Source: an uncultured bacterium
Lineage (GTDB): Bacteria; Fidelibacterota; Marinisomatia; Marinisomatales; Marinisomataceae
Assembly: GCA_943841495.1 (NCBI GenBank)
Contig: CALSYL010000001.1
Span: 62,001 to 126,000, forward strand
Direction of reading: 5' to 3'
Length of the DNA stretch: 64,000 bases
In this document: piece after piece, positions 30,223 through 38,767 of the stretch
Layout of the letters: every line of letters begins with the position of its first letter
Numbering within the stretch: the first letter of the stretch is position 1
Notes under the pieces: model-generated
Databases searched by the model: none
What the model saw: only the letters and a program-made list of their open reading frames with translations
What the model was told of the DNA's origin: nothing
Translations under genes and position numbers: made by a program

Positions 30223-31050
30223 TTACTTTTTCCAATTAGGCTCTCTTTTTTCAACAAAAGATAATATTCCTTCTCTTCCTTCGCCGTCAACAATCTGATC
30301 AACAAAGTTTTTACTAGCGTAATCGATAAAATCTTGATTAATCCCTTCAAATGCTAGATCAAGAATTTTTTTTGTTTCGATGATTGCTCTTGGAGCGCAC
30401 TGAAGGATTTGTTTTTTCAATTTTTCTTCAATTTCATTTAACTCTTCCATTGAATTAAATAAATAGTCAGCAAGCTTGTACTCTTTTGCCTCATCTCCTG
30501 CAAATATCTCAGCGGTTATCATCAATTTTTTTGCATTAGCAAAACCTGCTTTTTTAATAACATAAGGGGATATTTGTGCTGGTGTTAAACCTATCATAGT
30601 TTCTGTTAAAGAAAATTTAGCTTTAGAATGAACAATTGAAATATCTCCTGCGCACATAATTCCAAAACCACCAGCCATAGCTGCGCCTTCAACAATCATT
30701 ATTGTTACCTGTGGTAGTGACTGAATTCTTTTTAAAAGCTTTCCAATACTTGTTGAAATATCATAGGCTTTAACTTTAGGGTCGTTTGCTTCAAAGATTT
30801 CATTAATCTCTTTTAAGTTTGCCCCTGAACAAAACATTCCATTTGACCCTTTAAAAGAAATGCCTCTTATTTTATCATTACATTCTACTTGGTCAAGAAA
30901 ATTATTTAATTCATTTATCATATTTTCTGATAATGCATTTTTGGAAGAAGGGTCATCAAATTCGACATTCACCCAAGATTCATTAAAATTAAAAATACTT
31001 ATATTATTAAATTTTTTATCTACTTTCATTTTACATTCTCGCAATACCAA
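30223..31050 (-). CDS. Enoyl-CoA hydratase/isomerase; probable start at internal Met
   Basis: Crotonase fold: MFCSGANLKEI; EGAAMAGGFGIMCAGDISI; FSLTETMIGLTPAQISPYV. Confidence 0.9.
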   Translation of the reverse strand: MVLRECKMKVDKKFNNISIFNFNESWVNVEFDDPSSKNALSENMINELNNFLDQVECNDKIRGISFKGSNGMFCSGANLKEINEIFEANDPKVKAYDISTSIGKLLKRIQSLPQVTIMIVEGAAMAGGFGIMCAGDISIVHSKAKFSLTETMIGLTPAQISPYVIKKAGFANAKKLMITAEIFAGDEAKEYKLADYLFNSMEELNEIEEKLKKQILQCAPRAIIETKKILDLAFEGINQDFIDYASKNFVDQIVDGEGREGILSFVEKREPNWKK

Positions 31051-32656
31051 ATGTATTAGACTTTAATTTTCTAGCTTTTGACTCCTTACAAGTTTGAAGT
31101 AAAAAAGCCAAAATCTTTCTAGTATTTCTTGGATCAATTATTCCCATATCAAGCAATCTTCCTGAAGTGTAGAATGCGCTAGATTGATTATCAAAATGTT
31201 CTGAAATTTCTTTTTGTTTTTGATCAATTTGTTCTTGATCAAAATCATCACCACGCTTTTTAGCAGCTGCTACCATAACTTGCGCCATCGTTGATGAAGC
31301 CTGCTGGCCTCCCATTACCCCCGTGACGGCATTTGGCCATGATAATAAAAAATCTGGATTGTAAGCATAACCACACATTCCATAATTACCTGCACCAAAA
31401 CTAGCACCAACATAAAGCGAAATCTTAGGTACGGTAATATTTGTAACAGCTTGTATCATTTTTGAACCATGTTTGATCATACCTGCTTGCTCATATTTCT
31501 TTCCTACCATAAAACCTGTAACATTATTCAAAAAAATTATTGGTATATCTGATTTGTCGCACAACTGAAAAAATTGCGCTGATTTAGTTGCACCATCGGT
31601 ATCAATAGGTCCATTATTGGCAATGATTCCACAAGAATTTCCATTTATATGTGCCTGAAAACAAAGAGTTGTAATACCATATCTAGGTTTAAATTCTAAA
31701 AAGCTTGAGTTGTCAACCAACCTTAAGACTATTTCTCTTGCATCATATGGTTTTTTATAATCTAAATTTACTATACCAGCTATTTCATCGATGTCATACT
31801 TAGGATCTTTAAAATCATTATTTTCGATTATTGAAAAGCCGGAATTCCAATCTAAAGAATTAACAACATCTCTTGCGATTTCAATAGCATCAGAATCATC
31901 TTCTGCAAGATATTCAACCAATCCAGATACTGTAGCATGCATTTCAGATCCACCCAACTCGTCATTGGATGCAATTTCATTTGTTGCAGCTTTTAGTAAA
32001 GCTGGACCAGCTAAGGCTGCCATTCCATTTTTCTTAACACCAATTACATAGTCGCTCATGCCAACATTATAAGCTCCACCTGCAGTTGAAAGACCATGTA
32101 AAACAGTTATAGTGGGAACTCCAGCTGCACTTAGCTTAGCTAAACCTGCAAACATTCCTCCTGCTTTAGCCCAAATTTCAACCTTATAATTCATAAGATT
32201 AATACCTGCGCTTTCTACTAAATGAACAAATGGTAATTTCTTTTCAAGTGAAATTTCTAAACACCCAACACATTTATCTACCGTAGTACTAGTCGCAGCG
32301 CCTGCATTGATTCCACTGTCATCAACCATAATCATACATCGAACACCCTTGATAAATCCTATCCCTGCAATGACGCTTGCTCCAGGAATACTGGTCTCAG
32401 GATTGTTATCTTCGACTAAAAAACCAGCCATATTATATAGTTCTATAAATTCCGAATCAGGGTCAATAAGAGCATTTAATCTTTCTCTTGGAGTAAGCTG
32501 ATTTCTGTCTTCAAATTTTTTTCTTTTACTTTCAGACGCATTGAAGCTTCTTTTTTCTAAATCATGCATTTCTTTAATTTTTTCAAGCATCTCAGCACGA
32601 TTCTTTAAAAAGCTTTCTGATTGAACATCAATTTTAGATTTGAATTCTTTTGACAT
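31031..32656 (-). CDS. Acyl-CoA carboxylase carboxyltransferase (beta) subunit
   Basis: Carboxyltransferase motifs: LTPRERLNALIDPDSEFIEL, ANNGPIDTDGATKSAQFFQLCD, GASFGAGNYGMCG, WPNAVTGVMGGQQAS. Confidence 0.92.
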   Translation of the reverse strand: MSKEFKSKIDVQSESFLKNRAEMLEKIKEMHDLEKRSFNASESKRKKFEDRNQLTPRERLNALIDPDSEFIELYNMAGFLVEDNNPETSIPGASVIAGIGFIKGVRCMIMVDDSGINAGAATSTTVDKCVGCLEISLEKKLPFVHLVESAGINLMNYKVEIWAKAGGMFAGLAKLSAAGVPTITVLHGLSTAGGAYNVGMSDYVIGVKKNGMAALAGPALLKAATNEIASNDELGGSEMHATVSGLVEYLAEDDSDAIEIARDVVNSLDWNSGFSIIENNDFKDPKYDIDEIAGIVNLDYKKPYDAREIVLRLVDNSSFLEFKPRYGITTLCFQAHINGNSCGIIANNGPIDTDGATKSAQFFQLCDKSDIPIIFLNNVTGFMVGKKYEQAGMIKHGSKMIQAVTNITVPKISLYVGASFGAGNYGMCGYAYNPDFLLSWPNAVTGVMGGQQASSTMAQVMVAAAKKRGDDFDQEQIDQKQKEISEHFDNQSSAFYTSGRLLDMGIIDPRNTRKILAFLLQTCKESKARKLKSNTFGIARM

Positions 32657-32657
32657 A

Positions 32658-34478
32658 TTATCCCTTTTTTAATAATTCATTATATATTTCTTCTGGAATT
32701 GGAACCATAATATCAAGAAGCTGTTGAGCATAGGCCTTTCCTTGTGGATCAATATTAAGGCTAGCCATACCTCCTCCACCCAATGAATGCTTCAATAAGA
32801 AATTAAGTCCACAGATACCTGGAACTTCCCAGCACTGAACATCGCCTTTTGCAACATGAGAAAAATAGTTTTTAACTACTTGATGAGTTAAATGATTTTT
32901 TATAAATGAGAAATACTCTGGCTTCCTTGAAATAACTCCAATATTGCTATGATCACCTTTGTCTCCGCTTCTAGCAAAAGCAAGCTCATATAAAGGCACC
33001 TCTTTTGTAAAAGTTGTATTGTTTAATGGGCTATGAACAATCTCATTTGTATGTTGAAAATTATCACTGCCATTATCATCTATAAGTACTTCTATATTTT
33101 TATTATCAATTTCAATTGACATCTTTACATCTTTTTTTAATGTAAGAAATGAAAATAGCTTTATTGATGGAGAAACTGAAGGTCTACCTCCAAGCATATT
33201 TGCAAATCCTGGGGTCATTCCAGTTGAACCCTGCGCAATTTCTCTAGACAGTAAGACTAAAGCTTCTTTTTGTGGATGAGTTGCAATTATTCTTAATAAA
33301 ATCTCCCTTGGACTTAATTCTTGAGAATTATCTCCATACATTGCTTCAGTACCAATAATTGATACTTTTTTATCTGAAAGATCTTGCATACCTCTATCTT
33401 TTAACATTCTTGAAGTTTTTTTAAGAATTGCATCTGCAGTTATTTTTGCTTTTTGAGGTGCATTGATTCCGCCTATGATAACAGATGCTTGAGTTCTATA
33501 CCCATTAAGATACGTTGCTGAGACTTTATATGTTTTTGTTGGTGGCTTGCCTTTGGCTCCACTAACTAAAACTTTATCTTTCTCAATTTCTTTAATTGTT
33601 ACATTTCTAAAGTCACAAACAACATCAGGTAAAATGTATGATCCTGGATCTCCAATTTCATATAAAAACTGTTCTGCTACGGTTCCAAATGAAACAAGGC
33701 CGCCAGTGTTTTCAGGCTTAAAAACAGTAAAATCTCCATTTGAAACTACTTCAATTATTGGAAAACCAATATTGTCAAAATCTTGAACTAAATGCCAATC
33801 TGTAAAATTGCCTCCATTGCATTGAGCTCCACATTCAATAATATGACCAGCTAAGCTACCAGCAGCAAGCAGGTCATAGTCTGTTGATTTCCATCCAAAC
33901 TCAAACATTAGTGGACCCAAAGTTACAGCACTATCTACACATCTCCCGGTGATGATAATGTCTGCACCTTCATCAAGAGCTCTCCTTATTGGTTCAGCAC
34001 CTAAATATGCATTAATACTTGTTACTGATTTTGGCATGTCAACGGCTGTATCTATATCTTGAACTCTATTTTCAAGAAAATTATTTTTTTGATGAAATAA
34101 ATTGTCTCCTTCTACAATAGCAATTTTAAAGCTTAGCCCTTGTTTATCCGCCTCTCTGATTAAAGCTTCCCTGCAAGCAATTGGATTTATGCCACCAGCA
34201 TTGCTTATAACTTTTATTCCTTGTTCTTTTATTTCACTTAATAATGGTCCGGTTTGACTAATAAAATCAGTGGCATATCCTAAGTCTGGATTTTTCATTT
34301 GAGAAGCAGCTAGAATTGACATTGTAACTTCAGCTAAATAATCAAAAACTAAATAATTAAGCTGTTTACTATTAACGAGTTGCGCAGCTGAATCATTTGT
34401 GTCTCCCCAAAATGCTGAGGCACATCCAATTTTAATTTTTTTATTTTCTACCATGCTTAACAACCCTTGATAATTCAT
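32658..34478 (-). CDS. AtuA family (DUF1446) protein, N-terminal AtuA domain fused to C-terminal AtuA-like domain
   Basis: IKIGCASAFWGDTNDSA; YLGAEPIRRALDEGADIIITGRCVDSAVTLGPL; C-terminal LAFARSGDKGDHSNIGVISR. Confidence 0.88.
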   Translation of the reverse strand: MNYQGLLSMVENKKIKIGCASAFWGDTNDSAAQLVNSKQLNYLVFDYLAEVTMSILAASQMKNPDLGYATDFISQTGPLLSEIKEQGIKVISNAGGINPIACREALIREADKQGLSFKIAIVEGDNLFHQKNNFLENRVQDIDTAVDMPKSVTSINAYLGAEPIRRALDEGADIIITGRCVDSAVTLGPLMFEFGWKSTDYDLLAAGSLAGHIIECGAQCNGGNFTDWHLVQDFDNIGFPIIEVVSNGDFTVFKPENTGGLVSFGTVAEQFLYEIGDPGSYILPDVVCDFRNVTIKEIEKDKVLVSGAKGKPPTKTYKVSATYLNGYRTQASVIIGGINAPQKAKITADAILKKTSRMLKDRGMQDLSDKKVSIIGTEAMYGDNSQELSPREILLRIIATHPQKEALVLLSREIAQGSTGMTPGFANMLGGRPSVSPSIKLFSFLTLKKDVKMSIEIDNKNIEVLIDDNGSDNFQHTNEIVHSPLNNTTFTKEVPLYELAFARSGDKGDHSNIGVISRKPEYFSFIKNHLTHQVVKNYFSHVAKGDVQCWEVPGICGLNFLLKHSLGGGGMASLNIDPQGKAYAQQLLDIMVPIPEEIYNELLKKG

Positions 34479-34833
34479 TTTTAATCCCTTTTAAATCATT
34501 CAACATAATATCAATTTCTTTATATTGTTCTTTAAGAGAATTCATTCTTTTTTCAACAATATCTAATCCATTTTTTGCCTGCTGCTTATGATTAGAATTT
34601 ACTGCATACAAATCGAGGAAGTCTTTTATTTCCTTAAGTGAAAATCCAACTTTTTTTGATCTCATAATGATTGTTAATCTTGTTCGATCGCCATAAGAAA
34701 AAATTCTTGTATTTCCAGCTCGCTTTGGTGAAATAAGACCTTTAGATTCATAGAATCTAATTGCACGTTCAGTTATACCAAGATCTTTGGCTAGCTCAGG
34801 AACAGTAAATATTTTTTCTCTATTAATTTTCAT
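34441..34833 (-). CDS. MerR family transcriptional regulator (LiuR-like by context)
   Basis: FTVPELAKDLGITERAIRFYESKGLISPKRAGNTRIFSYGDRTRL HTH. Confidence 0.88.
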   Translation of the reverse strand: MKINREKIFTVPELAKDLGITERAIRFYESKGLISPKRAGNTRIFSYGDRTRLTIIMRSKKVGFSLKEIKDFLDLYAVNSNHKQQAKNGLDIVEKRMNSLKEQYKEIDIMLNDLKGIKNELSRVVKHGRK

Positions 34834-34857
34834 TATATTACGTCTTAGTGATACAAC

Positions 34858-34871
34858 TTACGTTAACGTAA
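34858..34871. promoter_or_regulatory. Perfect palindrome ttacgttaacgtaa, candidate MerR/LiuR operator
   Basis: 14-bp self-complementary sequence 25 bp upstream of the merR start, next to a -35-like TTGCAC (34884..34879, minus). Confidence 0.55.
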
Positions 34872-34911
34872 TATAATTGTGCAAGAATTTTAAGTATTCG
34901 ATTTTTTGATC

Positions 34912-36009
34912 TTAATAGATTCGTTTTGGTCTAATTCCAATACCAGTAACAATGACATATGGAGTTGAATCTATTGCTTTAGCAATTTTATTTGTACCAA
35001 TAGTTCCGTTTGAATTGGATCCAAATATTAAGACTTCATCTCCAATAGAAACATCTGATGATCCTACATCGATCATTAACTGATCCATGCAAACTCTTCC
35101 AGTGATTTTAAATTTTTCATTTTTGAATTTTACATATCCTTCAGTATACCATGGTCTTGGAACACCGTCAGCAAATCCCGCTTGAATGACTGCTATTCTT
35201 GTGTCATACTCTGTAATATACACTCCTCCATAACTGATTGGAGTACCAGCTTTCACATCTCTAATCTCAACAACCGGAGCTGTAAGTGTCATTACTGGCT
35301 TAATTTTTAAATCCTGCGGTACTTCATTTGAAGGGAATGCTCCGTAAAGCAACATGCCTACTCTACATAAGTTAAATCTTGATTCTGGTAAATTCAAAAT
35401 TGCTCCACTATTACTGCAATGTATTAATGAAGGGTTAATATTTAATTTTTTAGATAATTCAATTACTGAATTAAAACGATTTAATTGTTTTTTAGCATAA
35501 GAAAGGTCTCCTTCATCCCCAGTTGCAAAATGAGAGTAGAGGCCTTCAATGATTATACAATCAAGCTTGGTCGCTTCTTTTAAAAATTCTTCAGCTTTTT
35601 TATGAGAAACACCCAGGCGAGTCATTCCAGTATCAATTTTTAAATGAATCTTTAGCAACCCATCTTGAAAGTCTTTCAAATGATTTAAATCTTCGAAAGA
35701 GGAAATATTTAAGGTTAGATTGTATTTTTTAGCTTCAGATAAAGCCGTATGATTTAATTTTGAATAAATAAAAATGTCCGTTTTTACTCCTGCCTTACGA
35801 AGCTCTATTCCCTCTTCTATTGTAAAAACTGCTAAATATCTTACACCCAACCTTTCAAATGTTTTAGATACTTCAACTGCTCCATGTCCATAAGCATTAG
35901 CTTTCACAGTGGCCATTATTGGAATATCATGTAAACCTTTTGACAATAAATTGTAATTATTTTCTAAATGATTTAAGTCTATATATACTTTTGGGCCTAT
36001 GTATTCCAT
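34912..36009 (-). CDS. alr: Alanine racemase
   Basis: MEYIGPKVYIDLNHLENNYNLL...ATVKANAYGHGAVEVS; HIDTGMTRLG-like and GRVCMDQLMIDV; start chosen at internal Met overlapping the polA stop. Confidence 0.94.
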   Translation of the reverse strand: MEYIGPKVYIDLNHLENNYNLLSKGLHDIPIMATVKANAYGHGAVEVSKTFERLGVRYLAVFTIEEGIELRKAGVKTDIFIYSKLNHTALSEAKKYNLTLNISSFEDLNHLKDFQDGLLKIHLKIDTGMTRLGVSHKKAEEFLKEATKLDCIIIEGLYSHFATGDEGDLSYAKKQLNRFNSVIELSKKLNINPSLIHCSNSGAILNLPESRFNLCRVGMLLYGAFPSNEVPQDLKIKPVMTLTAPVVEIRDVKAGTPISYGGVYITEYDTRIAVIQAGFADGVPRPWYTEGYVKFKNEKFKITGRVCMDQLMIDVGSSDVSIGDEVLIFGSNSNGTIGTNKIAKAIDSTPYVIVTGIGIRPKRIY

Positions 36010-38723
36010 TAGTGAGCCTCGTACCAAGATGGTCCAATACCATAATCAATTTCAATAGGTACATCTAATTTCATTGCGTCTCTCATATATTTAATAACCA
36101 TTTTTGTAATATAATCAACTTCATCTTTATGCACTTCAAGCAACAATTCATCATGAATTTGCATAATAAGTTTTGACTTTAAATTTTCTGACTTAATCTT
36201 GCGATGAATTTTAATCATTGCCAGCTTAATCATTTCTGCAGCTGTTCCTTGAATAGGCATGTTTATGGCCATTCTTTCAGCAGCATCTCTTCTAATCTTA
36301 TTCTGGCTATCTGAGTCCCAAACAGCTCTTTTTCTTCCAAGCAATGTTTCTACTGACTTGTTATCCTTAATTTGAATTTTAGAATTTTCAATATACTCTT
36401 CAATGCCTTTATATTTATCAAAGTATGCATCTTTTATTTTCTTTGCTTCTCCAAAAGGAATATCTAGCTCTTGACTCAGCCTAAAAGGTCCTGCTCCATA
36501 CATAATACCGAAATTTACAATTTTCGCAATTCTTCGCATTTCAGGAAGCACTTGATCGTCATCATCTACGCTAAATATATTCTTTGCAGTAAACGTATGA
36601 ATATCTTCACCATTATTTAATGCATTTATTAATGATTCATCTCCGCTTAGGTGAGCCATCACTCTTAACTCTACCTGTGAATAATCAGCAGAAAAAATTT
36701 GATAATCATTTGATTGTGCTTTGATTGCCTTTCTGATTTCTTTACCATCCTCTGTTCTAATGGGAATATTTTGAAAGTTTGGGTTGCTTGTAGAAAGTCT
36801 ACCGGTTGCAGTCATTGTCTGATTAAACGATGAATGAACTCTATCTGTAGTAGGTACGATATTTGATGGCAAAGGATCTAAATATGTATTCTTTAATTTA
36901 TAAAGCTTTCTATAGTTTAAAATCAACTCAGGAAGAGGATGCTTCTGCTTCAATTCTTTTAATACTGCTTCTGCAGTAGAGCGCTTCTTAACCATCGGTA
37001 ATTGCAGTTTGTCAAAAAGTATCACTGCAAGCTGTTGAGATGAATTAAGATTAAAGTTTTCACCAGCTAAATCAATAATTTCGATTTGGATTGATTCAAT
37101 TTTTTTTCCAATCTCTAATGAACGATTTTCTAAATATTCTTTATCAATAAAAATACCATTAAACTGCATATCAATTAGTACTGGTAATAAATCAATTTCA
37201 ATAGACTTAAAATAATTGAAAAGTTTTTGCTTTTTTAAATCTTTCATAAAAATCTCGGTTAACTCAATTACGACATCTGCATCTTCTGCTGCGTAAAATG
37301 AAATATCTTCAAGAGTCACCTGATCCATAGTGATTTGATTTTTACCAGAACCAATCAAATCTTTGATTGGAACCATCTTATAATTTAAGTGTGACAACGA
37401 AAGATTATCTAGCTTATAAGATCTCGCATTTGGATTAAGCAAGTGTGCTGCAATCATAGTATCAAATTCAATTCCTTGTAGTTCAATTCCAAAACGCTTT
37501 AAAATTAATGCATCGTATTTAATATTTTGACCAGTCTTAGGAATATTTTCATCTTCTAAAAATGGCTTTAATATTCTTATTACTTCTTTAAGATCGTTGT
37601 TCCCAAATAAATTTTCTTCCTTATCTTTGAAATCAATAGGTATATAAAATCCTGTGTCTTTTTTTAAAGAAAAACTGAATCCTACAATTTTTGCTAACAT
37701 AGGATTTATTGAAGTAGTTTCCAAGTCTACAGATAGCCATTTTCCCTGCTCAAGAGATTCGGTAAACTCAATAAGCTGATCCAAATTTAAAATATTTCTA
37801 TAATCTTTTTTTCTATCAATGGACTTTTGTTCAGGAACTGCTGAAGAGCCTATTTTTTTTAATAAACCTGTAAATTCAAGCTCTTTAAAAATATCCTCCA
37901 TTTTAGCAAAATTCATATCTTTTATTTTGAAATCTTCTACTGAAGCTTCAATATTTACATCAGTAAGAATTGTTACTAATTGCTTGCTTAAGATTGCATT
38001 GTCTTTATCTGATAACAACTTATCTCTCATTTTTTCATTTTTAATCGAATCAATATTTTTATAGATATTTTCGATGGTGCCATACTCTTCTATAAGCTTC
38101 ATTGCAGTTTTAGGACCAACTCCTTGCACTCCAGGAACGTTATCAGAACTATCACCCATCAAACCTAACAAATCAATGATATTTTTTGGACCAACACCCC
38201 ATTTTTCAATTACTTTATTAGAATCAAAAATTTCTTTTTCTCTTTTTCTAGCTTGAGGAGCATACAGAAAAGTAGAATCATTGATTAGTTGCATAAAATC
38301 TTTATCTCCACTTACAATATTGCATTGAAAGTCTTTATCATTACATTGCTTGGCTACAGTACCGATGATATCATCTGCCTCGACTCCCTGAACTCTTAAA
38401 ACAGGTATATTCATACCTTCAAGCAAATTCCATAAGTATGGAAGTTGAGTTTGAATTTCATCAGGCATTTCAGATCTGTTTGCTTTATAATCGGAAAATA
38501 TTTCGTGTCTAAAATTTTTACCTTTTGAATCAAATGCTGCAACTAAATAATCAGGATTTTCCTCTTCAATGAGTTGAAATATTTGATTGGCAAACCCAAA
38601 AATAGCACTTGTAGGTGTACCTGCTGTATTTGTTAAAGGATTTCTAATCAATGCGTAGTGCGCTCTGTATAAGGTGGCATAACCATCAATAATAAATAAA
38701 CGTTTTTGTTTTTCTGGACTCAT
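36009..38723 (-). CDS. polA: DNA polymerase I
   Basis: 5' nuclease, DETTS-type 3'-5' exonuclease and polymerase motifs (SADYSQVELRVMAHLS, AKIVNFGIMYGAGPFRL, IMQIHDELLLEV). Confidence 0.97.
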   Translation of the reverse strand: MSPEKQKRLFIIDGYATLYRAHYALIRNPLTNTAGTPTSAIFGFANQIFQLIEEENPDYLVAAFDSKGKNFRHEIFSDYKANRSEMPDEIQTQLPYLWNLLEGMNIPVLRVQGVEADDIIGTVAKQCNDKDFQCNIVSGDKDFMQLINDSTFLYAPQARKREKEIFDSNKVIEKWGVGPKNIIDLLGLMGDSSDNVPGVQGVGPKTAMKLIEEYGTIENIYKNIDSIKNEKMRDKLLSDKDNAILSKQLVTILTDVNIEASVEDFKIKDMNFAKMEDIFKELEFTGLLKKIGSSAVPEQKSIDRKKDYRNILNLDQLIEFTESLEQGKWLSVDLETTSINPMLAKIVGFSFSLKKDTGFYIPIDFKDKEENLFGNNDLKEVIRILKPFLEDENIPKTGQNIKYDALILKRFGIELQGIEFDTMIAAHLLNPNARSYKLDNLSLSHLNYKMVPIKDLIGSGKNQITMDQVTLEDISFYAAEDADVVIELTEIFMKDLKKQKLFNYFKSIEIDLLPVLIDMQFNGIFIDKEYLENRSLEIGKKIESIQIEIIDLAGENFNLNSSQQLAVILFDKLQLPMVKKRSTAEAVLKELKQKHPLPELILNYRKLYKLKNTYLDPLPSNIVPTTDRVHSSFNQTMTATGRLSTSNPNFQNIPIRTEDGKEIRKAIKAQSNDYQIFSADYSQVELRVMAHLSGDESLINALNNGEDIHTFTAKNIFSVDDDDQVLPEMRRIAKIVNFGIMYGAGPFRLSQELDIPFGEAKKIKDAYFDKYKGIEEYIENSKIQIKDNKSVETLLGRKRAVWDSDSQNKIRRDAAERMAINMPIQGTAAEMIKLAMIKIHRKIKSENLKSKLIMQIHDELLLEVHKDEVDYITKMVIKYMRDAMKLDVPIEIDYGIGPSWYEAH

Positions 38724-38757
38724 AATTTAGCGGGTTTTTTTACCCGCTAAATTATGA
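38720..38757. promoter_or_regulatory. 16-bp perfect hairpin containing the polA start codon
   Basis: tcataatttagcgggt-tttttt-acccgctaaattatga. Confidence 0.8.
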
Positions 38758-38767
38758 AAATAAGACA

